A DNA stretch of 6,030 nt, taken from assembly GCA_050050435.1 (NCBI GenBank), contig JASFUE010000211.1:1-6030 (forward strand). Direction: 5' to 3'. Shown piece after piece: positions 1-6,030 of this stretch. The notes beneath the pieces are model-generated. The model saw only the letters and a list, made by a program, of their open reading frames with translations. It was not told the origin of the DNA and did not search any database. How positions within the stretch are numbered: position 1 is the first letter of the stretch; the number at the start of each line of letters is the position of its first letter. The position numbers and the translations under genes are program-made. The stretch comes from SG8-40 sp050050435. GTDB lineage: Bacteria; Pseudomonadota; Gammaproteobacteria; Burkholderiales; Eutrophovitaceae.

Positions 1-1433
<1,433 letters not shown>

Positions 1434-1504
1434 GATCTTTCCCTTTAGATTTCAATCCGAAAACATTCAGTTACTTCATTAAGTCAGGGTGCAGGGGCTG
1501 TTTT
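1434..1504 (-). other. grpE-dnaK intergenic spacer
   Basis: This 71-bp gap separates two genes read in the same direction. It contains the dnaK ribosome-binding region (AAAGGGAAAG just before the ATG). I see no convincing GC-rich hairpin with a T-run and no sigma-32 or CIRCE signal. The simplest reading is that transcription from the grpE promoter continues into dnaK. Confidence 0.5.
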
Positions 1505-2098
1505 TCAAGCCTCTTTTGACTTGGCGACACTGACCAGGGCAGGCCTGACCAGCCGATCATTCAATTCGTAGCCCTTCTGGAACACGCTCACCACGCTGTT
1601 GGGGGCGGCGTCGGACTCGACGGTATTCATTGCCTGGTGCTTGTGGGGATCCAGAGCTTCTCCCAACGGGTTGATTTCCTTGATATTGGCTTTCTCGAAT
1701 GCACTGCAGAGCTGCTTCAGCGTGAGTTCCACTCCACTCTTAAGCGATTCCAGTGTCAGGTTTTCGCTTTGCAGGGCCGCTTCCAGGCTGTCGCGAACCG
1801 GCAGCAGTTCCTGTGCAAAACCTTCCAGCGCGTACTTGTGGGCATTGGCCACATCAATTTGCGCCCGCTTGCGAATGTTGTCCGCCTCCGCCTTGGCCCT
1901 GAGCCAGGCGTCATGGTGTTCCTGAGCCTGCAGTTCCGCCTGCTTGAGCAACTCCGCCATTCCCGGCATGACCTCCGCCTCGCGCGCCTGGTTCGTGTCC
2001 TGCGCAGGGCTGGGTTTACCCATGTCGGTGTTGTCATTGTCGGTGCTGGCCGTTGCGTTACGGGCTTCGGGGTCGGTCGGCCGATCCTGTCGCTGCAT
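1505..2098 (-). CDS. grpE: Nucleotide exchange factor GrpE
   Basis: Cytoplasmic cochaperone; a GrpE dimer opens the DnaK nucleotide cleft to release ADP and also acts as a thermosensor in the DnaK cycle. The product is 197 residues, the same length as E. coli GrpE. Residues 1-45 are polar and low in hydrophobics, typical of the disordered GrpE N-terminus. Residues about 46-110 form the long dimerising helix (AELLKQAELQAQEHHDAWLR), including the EADNIRKR motif at 71-78. The C-terminal beta domain carries DPHKHQAM at 150-157 and the family signature FQKGYELNDRLVRPALV at 173-189. The ATG at 2098 is chosen because GGAGGA lies 5 nt upstream. The same frame remains open much further upstream, but that stretch lies opposite the secreted-protein gene and has no GrpE character. 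An alternative ATG at 2110 would add four residues but overlaps the ribosome site. Confidence 0.97.
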   Translation of the reverse strand: MQRQDRPTDPEARNATASTDNDNTDMGKPSPAQDTNQAREAEVMPGMAELLKQAELQAQEHHDAWLRAKAEADNIRKRAQIDVANAHKYALEGFAQELLPVRDSLEAALQSENLTLESLKSGVELTLKQLCSAFEKANIKEINPLGEALDPHKHQAMNTVESDAAPNSVVSVFQKGYELNDRLVRPALVSVAKSKEA

Positions 2099-2102
2099 GA
2101 AT

Positions 2103-2108
2103 TCCTCC
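2103..2108 (-). promoter_or_regulatory. Shine-Dalgarno site fixing the grpE start
   Basis: GGAGGA on the minus strand lies a few bases before the ATG at 2098 (5 nt from GGAGG to ATG). It is the strongest ribosome-binding sequence in the window. It decides between the ATG at 2098 and the ATG at 2110, since the latter overlaps this site. Confidence 0.85.
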
Positions 2109-2131
2109 ATCACTTGCCAATCTGACAGGGG

Positions 2132-2158
2132 GTTGGGGCACGGACAGGGGATTTCAAG
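2132..2158 (-). promoter_or_regulatory. Candidate sigma-32 (RpoH) heat-shock promoter for grpE-dnaK
   Basis: Reading the minus strand, CTTGAAA (2158-2152) is followed after 13 bp by CCCCAAC (2138-2132). The E. coli RpoH consensus is CTTGAAA, 13-15 bp, CCCCATnT. The -35 match is complete, and the -10 keeps CCCCA but loses the downstream T residues. The 13-bp spacing matches what I recall for E. coli dnaK P1. Initiation would fall near 2125, giving a leader of roughly 27 nt that contains the grpE ribosome site. The position directly upstream of two heat-shock chaperone genes supports the call. It is a prediction from sequence only. Confidence 0.65.
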
Positions 2159-2212
2159 GCCTGGGCTGAACTTATTTGCGCTCCCAGCGCCGAATCTGGT
2201 GGCTATGGCGCT

Positions 2213-2218
2213 TATACT
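2213..2218 (+). promoter_or_regulatory. Possible -10 element for the DUF922-like gene
   Basis: TATACT matches the sigma-70 -10 consensus at five of six positions and would give a leader of about 65 nt before the ATG at 2291. No recognisable -35 hexamer lies 16-18 bp upstream. If used, the promoter is weak or depends on an activator. The 6-bp inverted repeat directly upstream is a possible operator. Confidence 0.3.
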
Positions 2219-2290
2219 CAAGGCCGGAGCTCGCATGGGCGTAGCGCGGGCAACAATTTGAATCAGTGGTTGAGAGACGAAAGCAGCGAG

Positions 2291-2860
2291 ATGAGAGCAG
2301 GTTTGAACATGATTTGGGTTCTGGCCCTGGTAGCTGGTATCGCCCACGCCGAGCCGGTGATGCGGATTGGTTCGAGTTACTACTACGTCGAGGGCACTTC
2401 GGCGCTGGTACTGACAGCTCAGATGGACAACAAGGGACCGGTTGACGACGATGGGCGCCATCATATCGCGTACACCAAATGGAGTGTGCAGTGGAAATTC
2501 CGGCACAACATGGATGGTGGCGTATGCCGGATGGAAAAAGTTTCGGTGCTGGTCGGTGTTACCACCATCCGGCCTCGCTGGCGCAATGAAAAGGACGGGG
2601 CGGCCGCCTTGCAGGAACGCTGGAAAAAGATGATTGCAGCGATAGACCAGAACGAGGCTTTCCACAAGCAGCAGGCGACCGATGCCGGCAAGGAGATCGA
2701 CGCTGCACTGGCCAACCTGGAGCCGACCGATACGTGTGAGCAGTTGACTGTGGCCGCCAACACGACTGCGTCCCGTATCCTGGAAAAACACAAGAAAGCC
2801 AGTTACGACTACGACAAGAGCATCGATTACGGGCGCAAGAACGGCGTCAGTCTGATCTGA
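2291..2860 (+). CDS. Secreted DUF922-like protein, predicted Zn-protease family with degenerate active site
   Basis: The product is 189 residues, with a likely Sec signal peptide: basic start MRAGLN, hydrophobic core MIWVLALVAGI, and a probable cut after AHA at residue 20. The mature part (about 169 residues) resembles the DUF922 / COG5661 'predicted secreted Zn-dependent protease' pattern as I recall it. Matching features are YYVEGTSALVL and MDNKGPVDDDGRHHIAYTKW near the start, then GGVCR (Cys79), IRPRW, LQERWKKMI, a central NEAFH, DTCEQL (Cys149) and a YDKSIDYG end motif. The two cysteines could form a disulfide. The expected HExxH reads NEAFH (residues 121-125), so catalysis is doubtful. 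The ATG at 2291 is preferred over a TTG at 2258, which would add an acidic leader unsuited to a signal peptide; an ATG at 2309 would shorten the n-region. The ribosome site is weak. The gene runs opposite to its neighbours. The real substrate and role are unknown. Confidence 0.8.
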   Translation: MRAGLNMIWVLALVAGIAHAEPVMRIGSSYYYVEGTSALVLTAQMDNKGPVDDDGRHHIAYTKWSVQWKFRHNMDGGVCRMEKVSVLVGVTTIRPRWRNEKDGAAALQERWKKMIAAIDQNEAFHKQQATDAGKEIDAALANLEPTDTCEQLTVAANTTASRILEKHKKASYDYDKSIDYGRKNGVSLI

Positions 2861-2861
2861 C

Positions 2862-2900
2862 CGGCGCCCGGCACTGTTGGCCCGCTAGCGTTTGGCGCCG
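2862..2900 (+). terminator. Possible terminator after the DUF922-like gene
   Basis: CGGCGCC (2862-2868) and GGCGCCG (2894-2900) form a perfect 7-bp inverted repeat, followed on the plus strand by AGTTCTTTT. The 25-nt loop is long, though it can fold a small inner GGC/GCC stem. The right arm lies inside the 3' end of hemH. On the minus strand no T-run follows, so it would work at best in the plus direction. Confidence 0.25.
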
Positions 2901-3988
2901 AGTTCTTTTGCCAGCGAAGCGCTCAATTGCGCTTCGCGCTCGGCCTTGCCGCGGTCGTAATCGCTGCTGGCCCAGCCGTGCAGGTTGTCAGCAGCGATGC
3001 GCGCCAACGCCTGGATCCATTCATGCCGCTCGTTCAGGCACGGGATATGGTGAAATTCCTTGCCACCGGCCTTGAGAAACACAGCCTTGTTCTCGATGGC
3101 GATTTCCTCGAGCGTTTCCAGGCAATCGGAAACAAAACCCGGGCAAAACACGTCAACACGCCCGGTCTTTGCCTTGCCGAGCCGTTTCATGGTGTCGATG
3201 GTGTAGGGCTTTAGCCACTCGGTGCGCCCGAATCGCGACTGAAAGCTGACCACTACCATTTCCGGATCGATGCCCAGCTCCAGGGTCAGCAGCCGGGCCG
3301 TTTTCTGGCATTCGCAGTGATAGGGGTCGCCGCGGTCAAGGGTGAATCGCGGAACGCCGTGAAAAGACAACACCAGTTTTTCGGGCTTTCCTTTCTCGGC
3401 CCAGTATTGATGAACCTGCGTAGCTAGTGCCGAAATATAGGCTGGATGATCGTGAAAATGTTTGACCAGGCGGATTGCCGGGACGTTGCGCAGTTTCCCC
3501 GCCGAAGCAAACACCGCTTCATAAACACTTGCCGTGGTGCTGGCGGCATACTGCGGATAAAGCGGCACCACCAGGATGCGATCACATCCTTCGGCGTGCA
3601 ATCGCGTCATCACGCTGTCGATTGACGGCGCGCCGTAGCGCATCGCCCAGGCGACCGTATGCGGGCTTTTGATCCGCTCGCCCAGGTAGCCACGTAACAG
3701 CTGCGCCTGTTTTTCGGTGTGTACGCGCAGTGGCGAACCTTCACTGGTCCACACTGTGGCGTACTTCTCGGCAGATTTCTTCGGGCGTGTCCTGAGGATG
3801 ATCCCATGGAGTATCAGCCACCAAATCGGGCGAGGGATTTCTACCACCCTGGGGTCGGACAGAAATTCCTTCAGATAACGGCGCAGGGCTTTCGCGGTGG
3901 CTGCGGCCGGTGTGCCCAGATTGACCAGTAGCACCCCGGTGCGGGCGGTCGATCCGTGCTTGTATTCGGGCTCGGGTGCGTATCGCAT
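2885..3988 (-). CDS. hemH: Ferrochelatase (protoheme ferro-lyase)
   Basis: Inserts Fe2+ into protoporphyrin IX to make protoheme, the last step of the classical heme pathway; bacterial forms are cytoplasmic or loosely membrane-associated. The 367-residue product opens with GVLLVNLGTPAA (18-29) and YLKEFLSDPRVV (38-49). VVPLYPQYAAST (140-151) follows, then the catalytic-histidine motif SFHGVP with His210. After that come YHCECQKTA, SFQSRFGR (248-255), FCPGFVSDCLETLEEI (281-296) with the conserved acidic Glu291, and HIPCLNE. It is longer than E. coli HemH (about 320), partly from an N-terminal extension and a charged C-terminal tail of about 30 residues. The ATG at 3988 has AGGA 6 nt upstream. 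It lies 48 bp after hrcA in the same direction, so an hrcA-hemH transcript is likely. Its 3' end faces the DUF922-like gene with 24 bp between the stop codons. Confidence 0.97.
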   Translation of the reverse strand: MRYAPEPEYKHGSTARTGVLLVNLGTPAAATAKALRRYLKEFLSDPRVVEIPRPIWWLILHGIILRTRPKKSAEKYATVWTSEGSPLRVHTEKQAQLLRGYLGERIKSPHTVAWAMRYGAPSIDSVMTRLHAEGCDRILVVPLYPQYAASTTASVYEAVFASAGKLRNVPAIRLVKHFHDHPAYISALATQVHQYWAEKGKPEKLVLSFHGVPRFTLDRGDPYHCECQKTARLLTLELGIDPEMVVVSFQSRFGRTEWLKPYTIDTMKRLGKAKTGRVDVFCPGFVSDCLETLEEIAIENKAVFLKAGGKEFHHIPCLNERHEWIQALARIAADNLHGWASSDYDRGKAEREAQLSASLAKELGAKR

Positions 3989-4012
3989 GGTGGTTCCTGG
4001 TCTGGAAAGAAT

Positions 4013-4046
4013 GCAGCGCCGAGCCGTGAACCGGCGTTAGTGCTGC
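4013..4046 (-). other. Potential stem-loop between hrcA and hemH
   Basis: On the minus strand GCAG and CGCCG pair with CGGCG and CTGC around a GTTCACGGCT loop, with an internal bulge. An alternative GCCG/CGGC hairpin is possible. The structure includes the hrcA stop codon and is followed by ATTCTTTCC, not a proper T-run. It could be an mRNA processing or attenuation structure between the two genes, or chance in GC-rich DNA. Confidence 0.25.
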
Positions 4047-5056
4047 GACAAAGCTCCGGAAAGCAGCCTGGCAGTGACGTCCACGATCGGAATGATTCTT
4101 TCATAGGCCATGCGGGTGGGCCCGATCACGCCGACCGTACCCACCACCTGCCCGCCAACCTCGTAAGGCGCGGTCACCACGCTGCATTCATCCAGCGGTA
4201 CGAGACCGGATTCTCCGCCGATAAAGATCTGGACGCCATGGCCACGGCTGCTGATATCGAGTAGTTGAAGAATGCCGGTTTTTTGTTCGAACATGTCAAA
4301 CAGGGTACGCAGGCTCTGCATGTTCGATGACAAGTCCTGAATATGCAGCAGATTGTTTTCACCAGACAGAACGTAACTTTCACCGGGTTCGTTCGCAGCT
4401 TCGCGCCCGGCTTCCAGTGCGAGCGTCATCAGGCTCGACATGTCCTCACGCAGTTCTTCCAGTTCTTTCTGCAGGCGGGCCTTGATTTCATCAAATGTCA
4501 GGCCGGTGTAATGCGTGTTCAGGAAATTGCCTGCTTCGACAAGCTCGGATGCGCTGTAAGTCCTGTCAGCGAACAGGATGCGGTTCTGGACGTCGCCGTC
4601 TGGCGTAACGATGATGAGCAGCAGCCGCTTATCCGAAAGGCTGACGAATTCGATGTGCCGGAACATCATCTCACTGCGGTGGGGCGACTTGACCACGCCG
4701 GCAAAGCGCGTCAGGTCAGACAGCATGTGCGAAGCAGCCGTGACCACCTTGCGTGTGCTGTCGGGCTGCAGCTGCCCTGCCAGGTGATGCAGCTCGACCG
4801 AGTCAAGCGGCTTCACGGTCAGCAGGGTATCGACAAAGAAACGGTAGCCTAGCGGAGTCGGTATGCGCCCGGCCGAGGTGTGCGGGCTGGCGATGTAACC
4901 CATTTCCTCCAGGTCCGCCATGATGTTGCGAATGCTTGCCGGGCTGAGGTCAAGGCCCGAAATGCGTGCCAGCGCTCTCGACCCGACCGGCTGCCCGTCG
5001 GAGATGTGACGCTCAATCAGTGATTTAAGTAAAATCCTTGCGCGCTCGCTCAGCAT
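4037..5056 (-). CDS. hrcA: Heat-inducible transcription repressor HrcA
   Basis: Dimeric repressor that binds CIRCE operators of chaperone genes and is kept active by GroEL in the systems studied. The 339-residue product has an N-terminal winged-helix DNA-binding domain (about 1-75): LIERHISDGQPVGSRALAR, then LDLSPASIRNIMADLEEMGY with the recognition-helix region, then SPHTSAGRIPTPLGYRFFVD. The central GAF-like and dimerisation parts include FRHIEFVSLSDKRLLLIIV, and the C-terminal signature VIGPTRMAYERIIPIVDVTA covers 310-329. The ATG at 5056 gives the usual betaproteobacterial start (MLSERAR..., compare MLDPRAR or MLNERA) with GAGAG just upstream. An ATG at 5065 or TTG at 5086 would add non-conserved residues. 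It is followed by hemH on the same strand and is divergent from nadK. No CIRCE lies upstream, so autoregulation through that element is not supported. Confidence 0.97.
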   Translation of the reverse strand: MLSERARILLKSLIERHISDGQPVGSRALARISGLDLSPASIRNIMADLEEMGYIASPHTSAGRIPTPLGYRFFVDTLLTVKPLDSVELHHLAGQLQPDSTRKVVTAASHMLSDLTRFAGVVKSPHRSEMMFRHIEFVSLSDKRLLLIIVTPDGDVQNRILFADRTYSASELVEAGNFLNTHYTGLTFDEIKARLQKELEELREDMSSLMTLALEAGREAANEPGESYVLSGENNLLHIQDLSSNMQSLRTLFDMFEQKTGILQLLDISSRGHGVQIFIGGESGLVPLDECSVVTAPYEVGGQVVGTVGVIGPTRMAYERIIPIVDVTARLLSGALSQH

Positions 5057-5147
5057 GACTCTCATTCTACAAAGCTTTTTGCCCAAATATTCATCAACTG
5101 TAACTGTTACTACCGGACATTGAGGCGAAATATGCTTTAATCAACGG
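5057..5147. promoter_or_regulatory. Divergent hrcA/nadK promoter region
   Basis: This 91-bp AT-richer spacer must carry the start signals for both genes. Rightward, TTTAAT (5136-5141) or TATGCT (5131-5136) could be the nadK -10. Leftward, TAGAAT (5069-5064) could be the hrcA -10, with TTGATG (5095-5090) further upstream at a poor 20-bp spacing. Convincing -35 hexamers are lacking. The middle holds the palindrome GTAACTGTTAC (5100-5110) and a tandem AACTGT repeat (5096-5107). Neither CIRCE nor a sigma-32 promoter is present. Confidence 0.5.
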
Positions 5148-6017
5148 ATGAAATTGTTCACGACCGTTGCCCTCATCGGCAAGTACAAGAGTCCCGAGAT
5201 CGCAGAACCCCTGCTCAGGCTTGCCGCCTTTCTGGCGCAGCGCGATGTTGCGGTCAAGCTCGACACGCTCACCGCAGAGCATATTGGCCACAATGAGCAT
5301 GCTGTAGCGAGCCTGGAGGAAATCGGCGATAGCTGCGAGCTGGCAATTGTCATCGGCGGTGACGGCACAATGCTGAACATTGCCCGCACTTTCGCGCCGT
5401 ATGACGTTGCGCTGGTAGGCGTCAACCAGGGACGGCTGGGTTTCCTCACCGACCTCTCGATGGAGAACATGATCGAGAGCATCGATTCGATTCTCGATGG
5501 CGATTTCGTGACCGAAGCGCGGATGCTGCTCGAATCGGAAGTGTTTGTGGATGACAAGGCCGGGCAAAAGGTACTGGCGTTCAACGACGTGTCGATCAAC
5601 AAGGGCGCGGATGGCAGCCTGATCGAGCTCGAAGTGCATATCGACGGGCGCTTTGTGTACAACTTGCGCTCCGACGGCCTCATTGTCGCCAGTCCGACCG
5701 GCTCCACGGCCTACGCGTTGTCCTCGGGCGGGCCGATTCTGCATCCCGGCCTGAACTGCATCGGGCTGGTTCCGGTCAGCCCGCATACGCTGTCCAATCG
5801 CCCTATTGTCGTTGGCGGCGATTCCACTATCGAAATCACCGTGCGCAAGTCGGCGGACGCCCGGGTTCACTTTGACAGTCATTCCCACAACGAACTGGCC
5901 GAGGGCGACCGGGTGGTTGTGCGCCGTTGCCCCTATCCGATCCGGTTGCTGCATCCGCCTGGCCACAACTACTATCATATGCTCCGGGAAAAGCTCCACT
6001 GGAGTGAAACACTCTAG
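5148..6017 (+). CDS. nadK: NAD kinase
   Basis: Phosphorylates NAD+ to NADP+ with ATP (some relatives use polyphosphate), supplying the cell's NADP(H) pool; cytosolic. The 289-residue product has family-typical length and motifs: VALIGKYKSPEIAE at 7-20, the nucleotide-binding GGDGT at 70-74 with catalytic Asp72, GVNQGRLGFLTD (91-102), FNDVSI (145-150), and DGLIVASPTGSTAYALSSGGP (176-196). A C-terminal beta-rich part ends in HPPGHNYYHMLREKLHW. The ATG at 5148 is the only credible start: an in-frame TGA stands at 5121-5123 and no other start codon lies between. There is no clear ribosome site (CAACGG precedes the ATG). It is divergent from hrcA. In related bacteria recN often follows nadK, but only 13 bases remain here. 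Confidence 0.97.
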   Translation: MKLFTTVALIGKYKSPEIAEPLLRLAAFLAQRDVAVKLDTLTAEHIGHNEHAVASLEEIGDSCELAIVIGGDGTMLNIARTFAPYDVALVGVNQGRLGFLTDLSMENMIESIDSILDGDFVTEARMLLESEVFVDDKAGQKVLAFNDVSINKGADGSLIELEVHIDGRFVYNLRSDGLIVASPTGSTAYALSSGGPILHPGLNCIGLVPVSPHTLSNRPIVVGGDSTIEITVRKSADARVHFDSHSHNELAEGDRVVVRRCPYPIRLLHPPGHNYYHMLREKLHWSETL

Positions 6018-6018
6018 T
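5998..6018 (+). other. Hairpin over the nadK stop codon, possibly a weak terminator
   Basis: ACTGGAGTG, loop AAA, CACTCTAGT: nine consecutive pairs including one G-U wobble in RNA, with the TAG stop (6015-6017) in the right arm. It is followed by TTTCGTC, a very short T-run, so full termination is uncertain. It could equally shape translation of a following gene, which is outside the window. Confidence 0.35.
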
Positions 6019-6030
6019 TTCGTCATTCCT

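Larger units (their letters stand above)
2099..2290. promoter_or_regulatory. Divergent control region between grpE and the secreted-protein gene
   Basis: This 192-bp non-coding stretch holds the leftward sigma-32-like promoter and the grpE ribosome site. It also contains a direct repeat GACAGGGG at 2124-2131 and 2143-2150, and an inverted repeat AGCGCC (2186-2191) / GGCGCT (2207-2212). The rightward TATACT hexamer at 2213-2218 follows immediately. No CIRCE operator (TTAGCACTC-N9-GAGTGCTAA) is present. No small ORF with a credible ribosome site was recognised here. Confidence 0.6.

Noticed and set aside
1473..1484. ACTTCATTAAGT mini-palindrome in the grpE-dnaK gap.
   Set aside because: Only a 4-bp stem with a 4-nt loop and no T-run; not distinguishable from chance.
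2258..2290. TTG at 2258 as the start of the DUF922-like gene.
   Set aside because: It would place an acidic, polar stretch in front of the signal peptide. The ATG at 2291 gives a normal basic n-region.
2099..2791. Extension of the grpE frame upstream to 2791, which would give a 428-residue protein.
   Set aside because: The extra 231 residues lie opposite the signal-peptide gene and have no GrpE character. A strong ribosome site fixes the start at 2098, giving the usual 197 residues.
5094..6026. A 310-codon open frame on the minus strand, longer than nadK on the opposite strand.
   Set aside because: It is the antisense of a gene with full NAD kinase motifs. Its translation shows no recognisable family and is rich in His, Arg and Gln, as expected of a shadow frame in GC-rich DNA.

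Overview
The window looks like chromosomal core DNA from a moderately GC-rich betaproteobacterium. This rests on gene order and protein style: hrcA, hemH, grpE and dnaK lie on one strand with nadK divergent from hrcA, an arrangement I recall from Burkholderiales and Nitrosomonadales. DnaK, GrpE, HrcA, ferrochelatase and NAD kinase all carry intact family motifs. The lineage is an inference; no rRNA or similar marker is present. I see no tRNA, rRNA, CRISPR array, insertion sequence or phage gene.

Layout, left to right. 1-1433 (minus) is the first 477 codons of dnaK, cut by the window edge inside the substrate-binding domain. 1505-2098 (minus) is grpE, 71 bp upstream of dnaK and in the same direction. 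2099-2290 is a divergent control region with a good candidate RpoH (sigma-32) heat-shock promoter for grpE-dnaK and a weak promoter for the gene on the other side. 2291-2860 (plus) encodes a small secreted protein resembling the DUF922 'predicted secreted Zn-dependent protease' family. 2885-3988 (minus) is hemH and 4037-5056 (minus) is hrcA, 48 bp apart and probably cotranscribed as hrcA-hemH. 5057-5147 is the divergent hrcA/nadK promoter region, and 5148-6017 (plus) is complete nadK, with a small hairpin over its stop codon.

How the genes fit together. GrpE is the nucleotide-exchange factor for DnaK, and HrcA is a heat-shock repressor that normally binds CIRCE operators. No CIRCE element is visible in this window. 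grpE-dnaK therefore appears to be under sigma-32 control, while HrcA presumably acts elsewhere, most likely at groESL. HemH (last step of heme synthesis) and NadK (NADP supply) are housekeeping passengers of the cluster.

The most unusual item is the DUF922-like gene. It sits in opposite orientation between hemH and grpE. Its expected HExxH zinc-protease motif reads NEAFH, and a second conserved histidine near the C-terminus appears to be tyrosine. It may be a secreted pseudo-protease. I found no convincing wholly new multi-gene system; the other observations concern regulatory structure.
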